Below, one piece after another: positions 9,545 to 20,841 of a stretch of 64,000 nucleotides of DNA. The notes beneath the pieces are model-generated. The model was not told the DNA's origin, did not search any database, and saw only the letters and a program-made list of their open reading frames with translations. The number at the start of each line of letters is the position of its first letter. Positions within the stretch are counted from its first letter, which is position 1. Source of the stretch: Campanula takesimana. Its lineage: Eukaryota > Streptophyta > Magnoliopsida > Asterales > Campanulaceae. A program made the position numbers and the translations under genes. The stretch spans positions 992,001 through 1,056,000 of the forward strand of contig JAOWBW010000025.1 of the NCBI GenBank assembly GCA_026119855.1. Direction: 5' to 3'.

Positions 9545-12146
9545 TGTAGATAACCCGATCTCGCACCCCTTTTCAAACCCCGAATCGGTCTAAACCCTGA
9601 AACTGACCTAGAACCCTCGATTTGGCTGTGCGGGACTTCCGTGATCCTTATCGGTGCATCGAATGGACGAACGGACTTCAAATTCATGATCAGAGCGAAA
9701 AAAACGAGTAAACAGGCAAAAATTTCGTTTTTCGAGGTGCGGGACCGGAAACGGGGCTTGCACCCCTCGAACTGCTCGTTGTTATCCATTATATGCATTA
9801 ATAATATATTATTAACTTTCCTTGCTAATTGACATATTTCAGATATACCGGCGTGACAACAAAATTATTCCAAGCAACTTTCATGTTGGGCCCGCGGACA
9901 ACCGGGACACCGGAGCGCGCACGACGGAGCGGAAAGCCGGAGCTGAAAAGATGGTTATCCACATTGCAAAATATCTCAAAATATCTAAGCAAGTGGTCAA
10001 GAAGAGGAAAAAATATATTATTGTCGTTCTTTGCTCATAAAAATATTTCAGATATACCGGCCTGACCAGAAAAATATTCCGAGCAACTTTCATGTTGGAC
10101 CCGCGGACAACCGGGACACCGGAGACGCGCACAACGGAGCAGTTGCGGAGTTAATGCCGGAACAGAGATAAGGAAGATGACTTGAATCCTTAGTGTAATA
10201 ATGATATAAAAAAATCACCTCCCTCCTCCAATTTACAACCTCCCCACTCCAATTTGCAACCAATTTACAACCTCCTTCCTCCATATTACCATCTCCCTCA
10301 TCCATTATTCAAAAAAGAATTCATTCACACATCACACACACACCACTCTCCATATTCACCACCACCCTTACTTGCTCTCTCTCAAGTAACCCTAAAACAC
10401 CCTCAACCACCACCACACCACCACCATACCACCATAGCACCACCACCACACAAACACTAAACTCAAACCCTTTCAAACACTAAGCAAAAGCCTTAGAAAA
10501 CAAACAAAAAAAAAAGACTTCCCTTGGAAGAAAAGGGAGCACAACCTAGGCCTTATTCTCACCTTGTAATCACCTCAAAGGGTAAGATGTAGTGTTCTTA
10601 TGTAATTTCTTGAGAGGTTTAGCCACTTGTTAGGCTAAACCTCCATTTTATATTCAAAGATACAATATTGATACTCTTGTTGTTTTTTCTCTTCAAATGA
10701 TATTATAATGATGTTTTGAGCTCTTGAGCATGCTATGCTGTTGATCTTGTGTATATATATCATGCATGAATGAGTATCAAATCCTTGTGTGTGTTTGATT
10801 CAAGGGATTTTCAAAGAACCAACTTGTTTCCCCTCAAAAAACCTTGAATCTGTCCATAGCTTGTAATATCACCTTGTGAGAACTCATGTAATCTGACTTA
10901 GAAGCATGGATAAATGTTGTTTTGTGTTGTTAATATGTATATATATGCATTTTCAAAGTTTCATGTTCATAGCTTTTCATTTGAATTAGTTTTGATAGGT
11001 GTTTTCATGACATAAGTGAGATGCCAATAATCTGTCCATATGGTACCTTACTGCCTTGTTGCTTTGTTTAGGCATAGAAAACTTGGGTTTTGGTCTTAGA
11101 CCACAAAATAGAACTTGTTCTACATAGAACAAGGAACTTTAGTATGTAAATATAATAGTTTTATCCTCAGTGTAAGAGGCTCTTTCCATTTTTTGTTTGA
11201 GCTCTCTGTTCTCAGATTTGTGCTTGTCCATTTCTGAAATCAAAAAGTCAGAAGTGTTTTGAATGACTTTAACTTGTTTTTTGGACTTGAAACTCTCCAG
11301 ATCTTAACTTTGACATGTTATGAGAAACTTTCATGTTTTGTTTCCCCTATGATTCCCCCGTTTTGATGATGAAAAAGTGGATACGTTGGGGATGTATGAA
11401 ATTCTGTCAGACTGGGCTGTGAAAAGAATTGCCTTGCATGCTTTGTTTGAACAGCATAACATGTCCCTAAAATCAAGGGAAAAATCATGGTAGATGTTTA
11501 ATGTGTTATGAAGTTTTTTTGACCTTTACTTTCCATATTGGATGAGTAAAAGAATAGGTACACAAAGAAAGGTGCACAGCAGTTCCTGAAAATGTTTAGG
11601 GACGGAGTTTCGGACATTTATTTGTTTTGGTAATTGTTTCCCTTTTTGTGCAAATGTAAATATTAATCCCCCACCCCTTTATGTGTTTTATTCACTGTAT
11701 ATAAATTATAAAACCATTTTCTAAAACCAAGTGTGAGTCCACCCAAATCGACTCCCATTTGTGAATAAAAATGAACCTTCCTAGAATAGGAAGACCTCCA
11801 TATATTAAACCACCATTTTTTGTTAGGGTACAAAATAGCAATTCAAAAGGCATAAAATGAATCTACGTGGCACGCATATAGAGACCATCATGGGCGAAGA
11901 GAATGCCTAACCCCTTCTCTCTTCGTAACTTAGCCCCCGAACCCACTTTCTCTAAAAAAAGGTTTTTTCTTTGTTTTTCCTAAAATTAGAATGAGGTGGC
12001 GACTCTTGCAATTAAATCACAGCATCAAGAGGAAACCATTGTGCAGGAACCGAGCGCATTTCCAAAAGCGCATCAGCACGAGGCGAACCCGAATCTCTTT
12101 CGCGAGTGATCATTTCGAGGTTCGGTTTCGAGCGCGGGCTCTCACA
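9545..12146 (+). repeat. 3' LTR of element A
   Basis: Direct repeat of 345-2968, starting TGTAGATAACC and ending CTCTCACA, 2602 bp against 2624 bp. Differences are scattered substitutions, small indels and a shorter CT-rich stretch near 10200. The splice-acceptor-like TTTGCAG of the 5' LTR (2352-2358) reads TTTCCAT here. Confidence 0.92.
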
Positions 12147-12151
12147 CTTAG
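12147..12151. repeat. Target-site duplication CTTAG of element A (right copy)
   Basis: Exact copy of 340-344 directly after the final CA of the 3' LTR. Confidence 0.93.
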
Positions 12152-12907
12152 CACATAGCATTTATCAACTAACAGATAGCAGCGGAAATAAACAATTAAC
12201 AGAGGATATTAGCCAAGGTTTTCCAACTGAAAGAACCAAATAAAGGTCGCTGCGCAGCTTCAATAATCAACAATCAACATCTTCATAGTAGCATGAAAGC
12301 CGAAGAGAAAACCCCGGTACCGGAACCAATAACCAATAATAGCAAGGGAACATGACACGAAGTCATAACCCAAACCAAACAGCTAGAATGCTCACAAAGG
12401 AGCTAGCTCATCTCACATCCAAGGCCAATCTGGAGGAGGGTAATAATTGGGCAAAACAATGGTCAACATCATAATGGACTTGGCTTGTAACATCATAATG
12501 TTTCGCATCGCCCGAAACACACACAAATACCAGCTGGACTTTCAAGTAAAGGCTAAGTAATAAAATACTAGCACAATAAGCAACTAATGATTCCAAAGTA
12601 GGGAACCATACCAAGAAGTCACCAAGAAAGTGAAATGAACCAACAACGCACAATTAAAGTGTTCCAATAATCTCAACAATGATAACACCATTCCCATATC
12701 ACATTTGATCACAAAGGATCTAGTTAACTCAAGCACTCAACCAAAATTACTGACTCATCTCGAATAACTCAAGGAGAGATTTACAACGATAGTTCACACG
12801 ATTAAAACGGAGTCCGGATGAGAAAGTTATGAACTCCGGACAATTTGGATAAAATGACAACACATGGGAAGTGGGCGCGCGCATCCCTTGGCGCAAGGCG
12901 CGCGCCA
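12152..12907 (-). mobile_element. Element B, middle part
   Basis: Continues the LTR interrupted at 344. It matches the C LTR (about 25990-26520) through the CGCTGCGCAGCTTCAATAAT and AAGGCCAATCTGGAGGAGGG blocks. Its last part, near 12800-12850, read on the minus strand matches an E-LTR block around TCCGGACTCCGTTTT (21858-21873). It ends in two CpG-rich motifs (12872-12908) and then joins abruptly to an inverted copy of the LTR start. About 800 bp expected from the C LTR is missing after this point. Confidence 0.78.
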
Positions 12908-13242
12908 AGGGATTAGACTCGCTGATAACGAGGAGGACATCGCGAGGGTTGAGCTTTTGGGGCAAGTTGTTATTGGTGGGTTTACATTACATAAATGTGT
13001 AACCCTTTTTGGGAATAGTTGTACCAAACTTGACGTCATAAGAATTTGTATATTTTACTATTTTGGGTGTAAGATTATGGAGCTCACACTAGTTTATATT
13101 TTGTAGTTCAAGTTGGATTTCAAAACCTTGTGTTATCATCTTTTGGTATAAAAGAAAATTTTTATCTTCATTATTTTAGAGTTTATTGTTTAAGTCGACG
13201 TCCAGCTCGCGTACTCCGGGCCGCGGGGTCGGGGTCGCGACA
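12908..13242 (+). repeat. Inverted copy of the B LTR start (arm of a palindrome)
   Basis: The reverse complement of 12908-13242 starts TGTCGCGACC. From its position 124 on it matches bases 1 to about 220 with only a handful of substitutions, much closer than either matches the C LTR. A TATA-like GTATAAAAG lies at 13147-13155 in this arm. B is therefore bounded by inverted arms of at least 220 bp. Confidence 0.88.
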
Positions 13243-13609
13243 TTGCTACATTAATTTAGTTTAATCCCAACATGTGTAGGATTCACAAGCGTGATGGAAT
13301 CCGATGAGTATATGGGACCGCGAGAAGGTCTATATACTAGTGTGAAGATTCCATTATTTTCTTAGAAAATCGAAAGGGACTCCATCCCTCCGACTTATAA
13401 AAAAAAAAAAAAAAAAGTCTTTTCGTATGTGGTTTTGAGTCGTGTGCCCAATGTGTGTTCTAAAGCCTCTTCATGGACCGAAAGTGTTACTCAAGACTGA
13501 CAAGGGCCTCTTCTGCAATATAGGTTCAATTGGTACTTACCGTGTCTACCGGAATTCAGCGAATCGGTTAGTTCGTGAAGAGATTACTCCAACAGCTTCG
13601 ACATCATCA
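13243..13609 (+). other. 5' leader of element F (partial)
   Basis: Non-coding stretch between the B arm and the Gag start, with a poly-A tract near 13390-13406. No LTR end or primer site is present, so the upstream part lies left of the window. Confidence 0.55.
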
Positions 13610-14941
13610 ATGGCCGGCGGATCCAACACCGACAACACCATGTCTCTTGAGCAACTCTCACCTATGGTCCAACTTCTCCAAGAGCAAGTCTCCACTCTTA
13701 ATAAGGAGGCCCAAAACAAGGATGATCTTTGGCAATCCCACGTTGACAATCAAAGGGAGGCCCACGAGGCCGAAATGAAGCAAATGAAAGAAAAGCTCAC
13801 CAAGCTTGCCAAGGGTAAAGAAAAAGAGAACAATGATGAGTCCGAGTGGACTAAGGGTCTGTTTCAAAGCCCTTATGTTAGTGCCCGTACCAAGAAAATG
13901 GAGGAACCGAACACCGAGAACAATGAACACAAAATGGTTGATTCAATTATGGCCTACATAGATCAACGTTTCAATGGTCTCAACTTGGGGAAAGGCTCCG
14001 ACACAAGCCTTTATCAGTCATCCATCCTCATGAACACGATGGATTCTCTTCCCGACAAGTTCAAGATGCCCGACATAAGCAAGTTCAAGGGAAACTCTTG
14101 CCCCATGGCACACATTGAGACTTATATATGGGCTATGGTTCCAAAGAATGTCTCTCCTAAAGTTATGGCACAATGATTCCCTCTTACTCTCGAGGGGGCA
14201 GCAAAAGATTGGTATGCAACTCTCCCGCTCACAGTCCGTCTTGATTGGGACGCCGCCATGCTCACCTTCAAAAGTCAGTACCAAAGCAACACCACTCATC
14301 GTCCAACCAAGAAAGAGCTCGAGAACACTACTCAAAGGGACAATGAGTCTTTTATTGACTTCACAAGAAGGTGGAATGACAAGCTCGCCGGAATTATCGA
14401 GAGGCCAAATACCAAGGAGCAATTGGACATCTTCCTCAAGTGTCTAAAGATTGATCTCCGCACCCACTTAAGTGGGGCTGGCTATGCGGATTTCTCTCAA
14501 ATGTATGAGGCGGGGATCCGAATGGATGAGTTTCTCAAGGAGATCAAGAAAAGTTCTCCTAGCTTCCGTTACAAGTCCACCTCTAACTCTACAAAAGAGG
14601 CTTCGGTCAATGCCATTACTACCGACAAAGGGAATTACAAAAGGGTTCCTTCACCTCAAGGCAAGAAATCTCAAAATGACCGTGTCTACACTCCTCTCCA
14701 AGGCATGACTCAAACCGAGGCCTTCGAAGTTCTCAAAGCAAAAGGCCAAGTCACACCTATACAAGGGTATCAACCTAAGTCGATCAATGCCAATCATGCT
14801 TATCACAAATATTGTGGCTACCACCAACATAGTGGCCACACCACCGAGGAATGGTTTGTCCTCTGCAACGTCATCCAAGATCTCATAGACAAGAAAGAGT
14901 TCATAGTGCCTAGTGGTGACGATGTCAATAGGAGAATTTGA
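13610..14941 (+). pseudogene. gag: F Gag polyprotein, one in-frame stop
   Basis: Gag-type capsid and nucleocapsid precursor. The ATG at 13610 is chosen because the text before it looks like leader; the frame is also open back to 13442. A coiled-coil-like N-terminal part rich in Gln, Glu and Lys precedes the retrotransposon gag region (WYATLPL, then FTRRWNDKL), and a degenerate knuckle CGYHQHSGHTTEEW ends the protein. The last Cys of the knuckle is missing. A TGA at 14174-14176 interrupts the frame just before FPLTLEGA; reading resumes in the same frame. The end overlaps the start of the pol frame by about 29 bases in another phase. Confidence 0.85.
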
Positions 14942-16169
14942 GGACACCACTCATTCAATCCTAATTGTGAATGAGGGCTGCAATGTGATGAATAAATTTG
15001 ACAATTCTTGTTGTGTTGTGACTTACGATGAGGTGATGAGGGAAGTACTAAAGAATAGGAAAAAGAGGCAAGATGGGAAAATCAACATGCTAACTCGATC
15101 CGGATGAGACATAGCAAGCAACCCTACTACTTCTGCACCAATCACCTCTTCTCAAAGATCGCAAGCTCGCGACACTCCCGAAGATCCTTTATTGGTTCAA
15201 CTCAAGAAAACTCAAGCCAACATCTCCATTTGGGACCTCATTGCATCCTCAAAGAAGTACCGAGATCTTATCATAAGTAATCTTGACGACACATCAATCT
15301 CTCCTGATACTACTCCCGAGGACCTTACTGCAATGATAGGCCACATTTATTTTGGCAATGTCATCACCTTTGCCGACATGGACCTTCAACTATTTGGTTC
15401 TGACCACAATGAGGCCATTTATCTCAAGGTGAGATCAAGGGGGAGACCTATCTCGAGAGTCCTGGTTAACGGTGGTTCCACACTCAACTTAATGCCCGGT
15501 CGAATCATGGTCATAATGGGGATTAAGAATTCAGATTTGAAGCCTTCTACCCAAGTAATCCGAGGTTACGACAGCACTGCCCGCACAGTCATGGGTATGG
15601 TGGAATTAGACATTGAGTTTGGGAGCATGGTTATGTCCGTCCCATTTCAAGTGCTCGATGTGCCTTCTTCATTTAACTTACTCTTGGGCCGCCCATGGAT
15701 ACACAGTTCTAATGCTGTCCCTTCGACTCTCCATCAGTGTGTGAAGTTCAAAAATGGGGATGAAATAGTGACCGTTATGGCAGAAAACGTCACTATCCAT
15801 AGAAAGGTAGAACCCATTCACCAAATTCAGCATGGTTTAGCAGACTCTACTCTCTCTGGCGTCTCAATCAACGCGATTGACAAAGAAGGGGGAAACAGAT
15901 CTTGGACCCTCGGCAATCGCAAGGTCCTCCGTATGATGAGGAATATGGACTACTTCCCCGGTTTAGGCCTAGGGAAATACCAACAGGGTAGAATACAACC
16001 CGTGGAGGTCCCATTCGTCAAGAACAAATTCGGTTTGGGATACGAACCTTCCAGAGATGACTTGAAACATGAGCAAGCCATCAAAAATGAAAAGGCCCGA
16101 GCTCATAGGGAAGGCCGTCATTATGAGATACCCAATTTGAGGCCTTACCGCAAGACACTTAATGGCTAA
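14913..16169 (+). pseudogene. F aspartic protease region with G-patch, catalytic Asp changed
   Basis: Start of the pol frame, encoding a retropepsin-like protease that matures Gag and Pol. The expected DGGS active site reads VLVNGGSTLNLMP; the codon at 15468-15470 is AAC, so the catalytic Asp is Asn. The flap and dimer part ends LLLGRPWIH. A G-patch-like segment follows (FPGLGLGKYQQG). A TGA at 15105-15107 lies upstream of the protease and a TAA at 16167-16169 ends this stretch within RKTLNG.FVRQGE, which G reads through with Tyr. The frame is otherwise continuous. The enzyme would be inactive even without the stops. Confidence 0.85.
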
Positions 16170-17210
16170 TTTGTCCGTCAAGGGGAAGATGTTCCATACG
16201 TAATCTTTCCCAAGCCATGGGTTAACAGCAAGGGCATCAGAAAGCCCGGTCTCGAAATATCCACCGACTGTGAGATCCAAAAATCCGAAGGGGAACCGAT
16301 TCCCATGTCACCCCGAGAATGGTGGGGAAAGAAAGTGACCATAGAGTCCGAGACAGAGATTACCGTAGGGGAATAATTGACAGATTTAACCTCCATGTTC
16401 GAGGAATTTTCCATCATGGATGAGTGCCAAGTTAATGCCATCTACGACACCAACACGAGAAAGAAAACTATCAGCGAGATCCGGCCGAGCTCCGAGCCAA
16501 TCAACAACTGGTATTCTACAAAGGGGCCCGTGGTATCCGAGGAATTCTTGGTCAAGAAGATGGGTTGAATTCCGCGCAAGGTCACAAAGGAAGACTTGTT
16601 CACATTCACTTTTGAGTCCGAGAGTATTTCCGATACTCTCACCTAAGAGGATATGGAAGCCATAGCCGAGCGTGTGTTCCCTTTCTTTGTTAATGAAAAA
16701 TTTGATCTTTCCGAGTACCCTGAGATTGCAAACATCATGAATGTTGAATTAACTAATAATGAATCTAATGAACTAGTTAATAATGATTCAAATAATGATG
16801 AAATAGACCACGAAAACATAACATACTTAAATGAACTTGCTCAACAGGTCTGTAGTCGTGGTGAAAATGGTCCAGGTGCTGAAGAAGAATTGCATGTTGT
16901 TAATCTGGGTACCGACGAAGAGCCGAAAGAAACCAAGATCGGAAGCTTCTTCAAGAAGGAAGACAAAGACAGATTGACTGCACTGCTCAAAGAGTTCTTG
17001 GATGTATTTGCATGGTCATACAACGACATGCCGGGGTTAGACAGAAAGGTCGCGGAGCACAGAATCCCCATTAGAGACGATGCTAAGACGACAAAGCAGA
17101 AACTCAGAAAGATCAAGCCAGAATGGTCTTTACAAGTCAAATAAGAGATAGAGAAGCTTCTCAGTGTAGGCTTCATCAAAGTTATTGAGTATCCAACATG
17201 ACTAGCCAAT
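16170..17210 (+). pseudogene. F pol linker between protease and RT, several stops
   Basis: Continues the same frame as the protease, with stops near 16374, 16566, 16645, 17142 and 17202. Recognisable parts are an acidic segment (DLSEYPEI) and the RT lead-in KQKLRKIKPEW. G has the same order at 54189-55050. At least two of the stops look like CAA to TAA and TGG to TGA transitions when compared with G. Confidence 0.75.
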
Positions 17211-17852
17211 GTGGTCACAGTCCGAAAGGCTAATAGCAAGGTTCGTGTTTGTGTGGACTTCCGGGATTTGAACAAAGCATCTCCAAAGGATGACTTTCCA
17301 ATACCCAACATCGACATGCTAGTTGACTCCACTGCTGCCTACGAGGTCCGCTCATTTGTGGATGGTTTTGCTGGGTACAATCAGATTCTCATGGCTGAAG
17401 AGGATCAACACAAGACTGCTTTCACAACACCGTGGGGCACCTTTTGCTACACAGTTATGCCGTTTGGGTTAAGGAACGCTGGGGCTACTTATCAAAGGGC
17501 TTTTACAGACTTGTTCCATGAAATTATTCACAAAGAGATCGAGGTCTACGTGGACGACATGATCATTTACTCTAAAAGGACCGACGGTCAACACTTGATC
17601 GACCTCCGCAAGTTCTTTGAAAGGCTTCGGCAACACAAAATGAGGCTCAATCCCGTAAAATGCACTTTTAGGGTTATTCGAGGAAAGGTTCTTGGCTACA
17701 TGGTCACTGAAAGAGGAATTGAAGTAGATCCCTCAAAAATCAAGGCAATCATTGACATGCGTCCTCCCATGACACAGAAAGAAATCAAAGGCTTCATGGG
17801 TAGACTTCAGTACATCAGTCGGTTTGTGCACCAGCTTACTTCGATCAAGTGA
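17211..17852 (+). pseudogene. F reverse transcriptase domain
   Basis: RT core of a Ty3/Gypsy Pol, which copies element RNA into DNA. Visible are VCVDFRDLNKASPKDDFP, the GYNQI region, TPWGTFCYTVMPFGL, the YVDD catalytic box at 17547-17558 and KCTF followed by VLGYMVTERG. The palm residues are present. The frame ends with TGA at 17850-17852 in HQLTSIK. Compared with G, about 100 bases linking RT to RNase H are deleted here, which also changes the reading phase. Confidence 0.88.
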
Positions 17853-18652
17853 AGCATTACTTGACATGCCCTCCAGTTTTGGTTCCACCTCACAAGGAGA
17901 ATCCTCTCTTGCTCTAACTCACAGTGAATGATGAAGCCCTAGGGGCTATGCTAGCACAAGAGCAACGAGACTCCACAAAGGAGAATGCCATTTATTTTGT
18001 CAGTCGCCGATTTCAAGGAGGCGAAAAGAACTACTCTGTCTTGGAGAAGTCATGTGCCTCATTAGTTTGGGTCGCTCAAAAGCTCAAAGATTACATGGAA
18101 GCCTTTCCAATCAAACTAGTAGCAAAAGTGGACCCACTCCGCTATATGTTTGAGAAGTCTTTCATGTCAACAAGGATAGCCAAATGGTATTTCATGCTCA
18201 CCGGCTATGATACCACATACATCACACTCAAATCCATCAGGGGGAAAGTGTTCAGTGATCAGCTTGCTGAATTTCCATGTAACAAAGCGAAGGGGGAGGA
18301 CTTACAGTTTCCCGACGAGCACTTGGTTTGCACTACAACCGAGGAAAATAACTGGCAACTCTTTTTTTATGGCTCCGCCAATAAGCATGGTTATGGGATA
18401 GGAATGTTGCTTGTCGATCCAAAGGACATCTACACTCCAATTACAATCCGTCATGAATTCGAAGCTACCAACAACATTGCCGAGTATGAGGCATGCATAG
18501 CGGGGCTAGAAGCAGCGATAGAAAGAAATATCACAGATCTAGAAGTATTCGGTGACTCCCTGCTCCTTATCAATCAGACATCGGGTAAATGGCGAATCTA
18601 CAACTCGACCCTCCAACAGTACGGTCAACATCTCGAGGAGTTAGCTGAATAG
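17853..18652 (+). pseudogene. F RNase H plus second (archaeal-type) RNase H
   Basis: The first part is the Gypsy RNase H (LGAMLAQEQ, AIYFVSRRFQGGEKNYSV, then LAEFPC). The second is the additional archaeal-type RNase H typical of Tat elements (IAEYEACIAGLEAA and VFGDS). The first acidic residue of the second domain, FFDGA in G, is FFYGS here, so Asp is Tyr (codon about 18368-18370). A TAA lies near 17915 in the joining segment and a TAG ends the stretch at 18650-18652 in ELAE.FQD. The dual RNase H supports lineage assignment. Confidence 0.87.
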
Positions 18653-20083
18653 TTCCAAGACATCACGTTTAATTATTTTCCGAGGGACAAGAACCGCTTT
18701 GCCGATGCCTTAGCCACAATAGCCTCATTGGTTGAAATGCCCAAAGGAAAAATGGTGAAACCCTTCAAAATTTCAAGAAGGAGCAGTCCGGCATACTACA
18801 TGAACATAGAGATCAATGAAGTCCAAGATAACCCTCCGTGGTACACAGACATCATAAACTTTCTAAACAATGGCACCTTTCCTGAAAACAACAATGGGAA
18901 AACTCGAGTGGCCTTACAAAAGCTAGCCACCAGATATGTGTGGATTGGAAACAGAGTCTAGAAAAGACACCATCAAGGGATCAATCTTTTGTGTGCAAAT
19001 GAGTCCGAAGCTTAAGAAATCATGCACGAAGTCCACAAAGGCGAGTGTGGGCGCCACATGAATGGTATTATGTTAGCCAAGAAGTTACTCCGTATTGGTT
19101 ACTATTGGACCACAATGGAAAGAGACTGCATCGAGAAAGTCAAGAAATGTGCCAAGTGTCAATTCCACACTAATCTACAACATGCTCCGCCATCACAACT
19201 GTACAACATGACCACACCATGGCCAATCTCTTGTTGGGGTATAGATATCATCGGCAAATTCTATCCTATGGGAAGCAACGGACAGTCATTCATTCTAGTG
19301 GCCATGGACTACTTCACAAAGTGGGTCGAAGCACAAGCTTACCGAGTTCTCCATGCCAAGAAAGTGGCCGAATTCATGAAGAACAACATCATGTGCCGAT
19401 ATGTTATTCCTCATGAGATCATCTCTAACAATGGCTCTCACTTTGATAAAGAAATGGTTGCACTTTTGGTTAACTACAAAATTACCAAGCACAAGTCATC
19501 CCCGTACCGTCCCCAAGCTAATGGAGTGGTCGAAGTAGCAAACAAGACAATCGAGGTCATCATACGAAAAATGGCTTCAATGGGAAGGGATTGACCCAAG
19601 AAATTACCACTAGCATTGTGGGGCTACCGCACATCAATACGGTCAGTAACGGGAGAAACTCCATACTCATTAGTTTATGGTTCTGAAGCCGTACTCCCAG
19701 TCAAACTCGAGGTTCCTTATCTACGGGTCTTACTCGAGAACCAAGTCAACGAGGTTGACTGGATGCAAAGTCGATATGAGCAACTAGCCCTACTCGGCGA
19801 AAAGAGGTTAAGAGCGTTTGAACGCACAAGGGCTTATCAACAAAGAATGGGAAGGGCTTTCAACAAGAAGGTGAAGCCTAGAAATATCAAAGTGGGAGAC
19901 TTGGTCCTAAGACAACATCCCCCCAATGCCATGAATCCCCTTGGGAAATGGTGACCTCGATGGATTGGTCCTTATGTGGTCAAGAAGATACTAAGCGGCG
20001 GTGCGGTTCGACTCGTAGACTTGGTTGGTGATCAATTGCCGAATGAGGTCAACCTCGACAACCTCAAGAAGTTTTACGCTTAA
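18653..20083 (+). pseudogene. F integrase, catalytic Asp changed
   Basis: Integrase inserts element DNA into the genome. The zinc-binding region is HEVHKGECGRHMNG followed by CIEKVKKCAKC. The core has WGIDIIG (first Asp) and NGVVEVANK (Glu), but the second Asp motif SDNG reads SNNG (AAC at 19427-19429). Stops occur near 18959, 19013, 19592 (G has Trp there) and 19952. The C-terminal part ends NEVNLDNLKKFYA with TAA at 20081-20083. All pieces downstream of the RT deletion are in a single phase. Confidence 0.87.
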
Positions 20084-20118
20084 CAAATAAAGACCATTTA
20101 AAAAAAAAAAAACGCTCT

Positions 20119-20148
20119 CTAGGTTGAAAACCCGCAAGGGCGTCCTAG
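20119..20148 (+). other. GNRA-capped hairpin, copy F1
   Basis: CTAGGTTG (20119-20126) pairs with CGTCCTAG (20141-20148) except for one T:T mismatch. AAAA bulges on the 5' side, and CCC/GGG closes a GCAA tetraloop (20131-20140). It lies 36 bases after the pol stop. Confidence 0.7.
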
Positions 20149-20182
20149 GCAAAAATTAGAGCATGTGCAAAAATGAAGCCCG

Positions 20183-20212
20183 CTAGATTGAAAACCCGAA
20201 AGGGCGGTCTAG
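20183..20212 (+). other. GNRA-capped hairpin, copy F2
   Basis: CTAGATTG (20183-20190) pairs with CGGTCTAG (20205-20212), the same AAAA bulge follows, and CCC/GGG closes a GAAA tetraloop. Relative to F1 the fifth outer pair changes from G-C to A-T, a compensatory change. Confidence 0.7.
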
Positions 20213-20266
20213 GCAAAAAGCAGGGTGCACACACAAAAAAAAAAAAAAGGTCTCCATTTGTTTGAA

Positions 20267-20303
20267 CTACGGAGACCTGAGCCTCTCTACGAGAGGAACG
20301 TAG
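20267..20303 (+). other. CTACG/CGTAG-clamped hairpin module, copy F
   Basis: Clamp CTACG 20267-20271 with CGTAG 20299-20303. The inner stem CCTCTC (20282-20287) pairs perfectly with GAGAGG (20291-20296). An alternative pairing, GGTCTCC (20249-20255) with GGAGACC (20271-20277), overlaps the clamp and could make a switch-like pair of folds; that is inference. Confidence 0.6.
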
Positions 20304-20836
20304 GCAACCTTCGGGTGAGGTCTAAAACAATACCCAATCATGTCATAACAAAATGCAATTTTATTCAATCTCTTGAATTATTTTGACCATTACAACGGAC
20401 GATGTTGAGCAATAAAAGACATAAAACATTAAATCCTAAACAAGTGGTCTACTTAATTGCAATCTTGGGGTACAAAGAAAGTCTAATCTTTCTTCAGTTT
20501 GGGAACCCATTGTTTCTTGCTTTGGCCTTTGACCTTCTTGAGTGGGGGCGGAACACTCTCGGAACCGCCAAGACGAGAGAAGACGCTAGGCGGGACGGAG
20601 CTTCATCAACAAGCTTCCCTTTCCTTTTGCCTTTGTCAAAATAAGCCTTGACGGGGGCTTTGTATGGGCGTTTCCACACATGAGGGGAGTGGCCCTTGCC
20701 TTTGCCCTTCTTATTATTCGGAAAATAGCGTGGCCTAGGGGCTTCAACACGAACCGCCGGCCTCGAAGATGCAACAACAACATCGTTAGGCCTCCCCAAA
20801 CGATCAAAGACACTTGGGCGTGCCTTCACAATGGGG

Positions 20837-20841
20837 ATGGG
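20837..20841. repeat. Target-site duplication ATGGG of element E (left copy)
   Basis: ATGGG directly precedes TGTAACGACC and recurs at 39000-39004 directly after the right LTR. Joining the two sides restores aORF1 in frame. Confidence 0.95.

Larger units (their letters stand above)
345..12146 (+). mobile_element. Element A: Tat/Ogre-like Ty3/Gypsy retrotransposon without pol
   Basis: Two direct ~2.6-kb LTRs (345-2968 and 9545-12146), TG..CA ends, an Arg-tRNA primer site, a purine-rich tract and a 5-bp duplication define a complete element of about 11.8 kb. The internal 6.6 kb holds only a gag-like frame (4144-5049). No protease, RT, RNase H or integrase could be found in any frame. The LTR start (TGTAGATACCCC), primer site and polypurine tract resemble those of the Tat element F. 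The inference is that A is a non-autonomous Tat derivative that used enzymes from an F-like relative. The LTRs differ by scattered substitutions and small indels, so the insertion is not very recent. Confidence 0.92.

Noticed and set aside
12408..12653. Minus-strand frame in B and similar frames at 26261-26443 and 33958-34140
   Set aside because: These are homologous LTR segments with no conserved stop position or protein motif.
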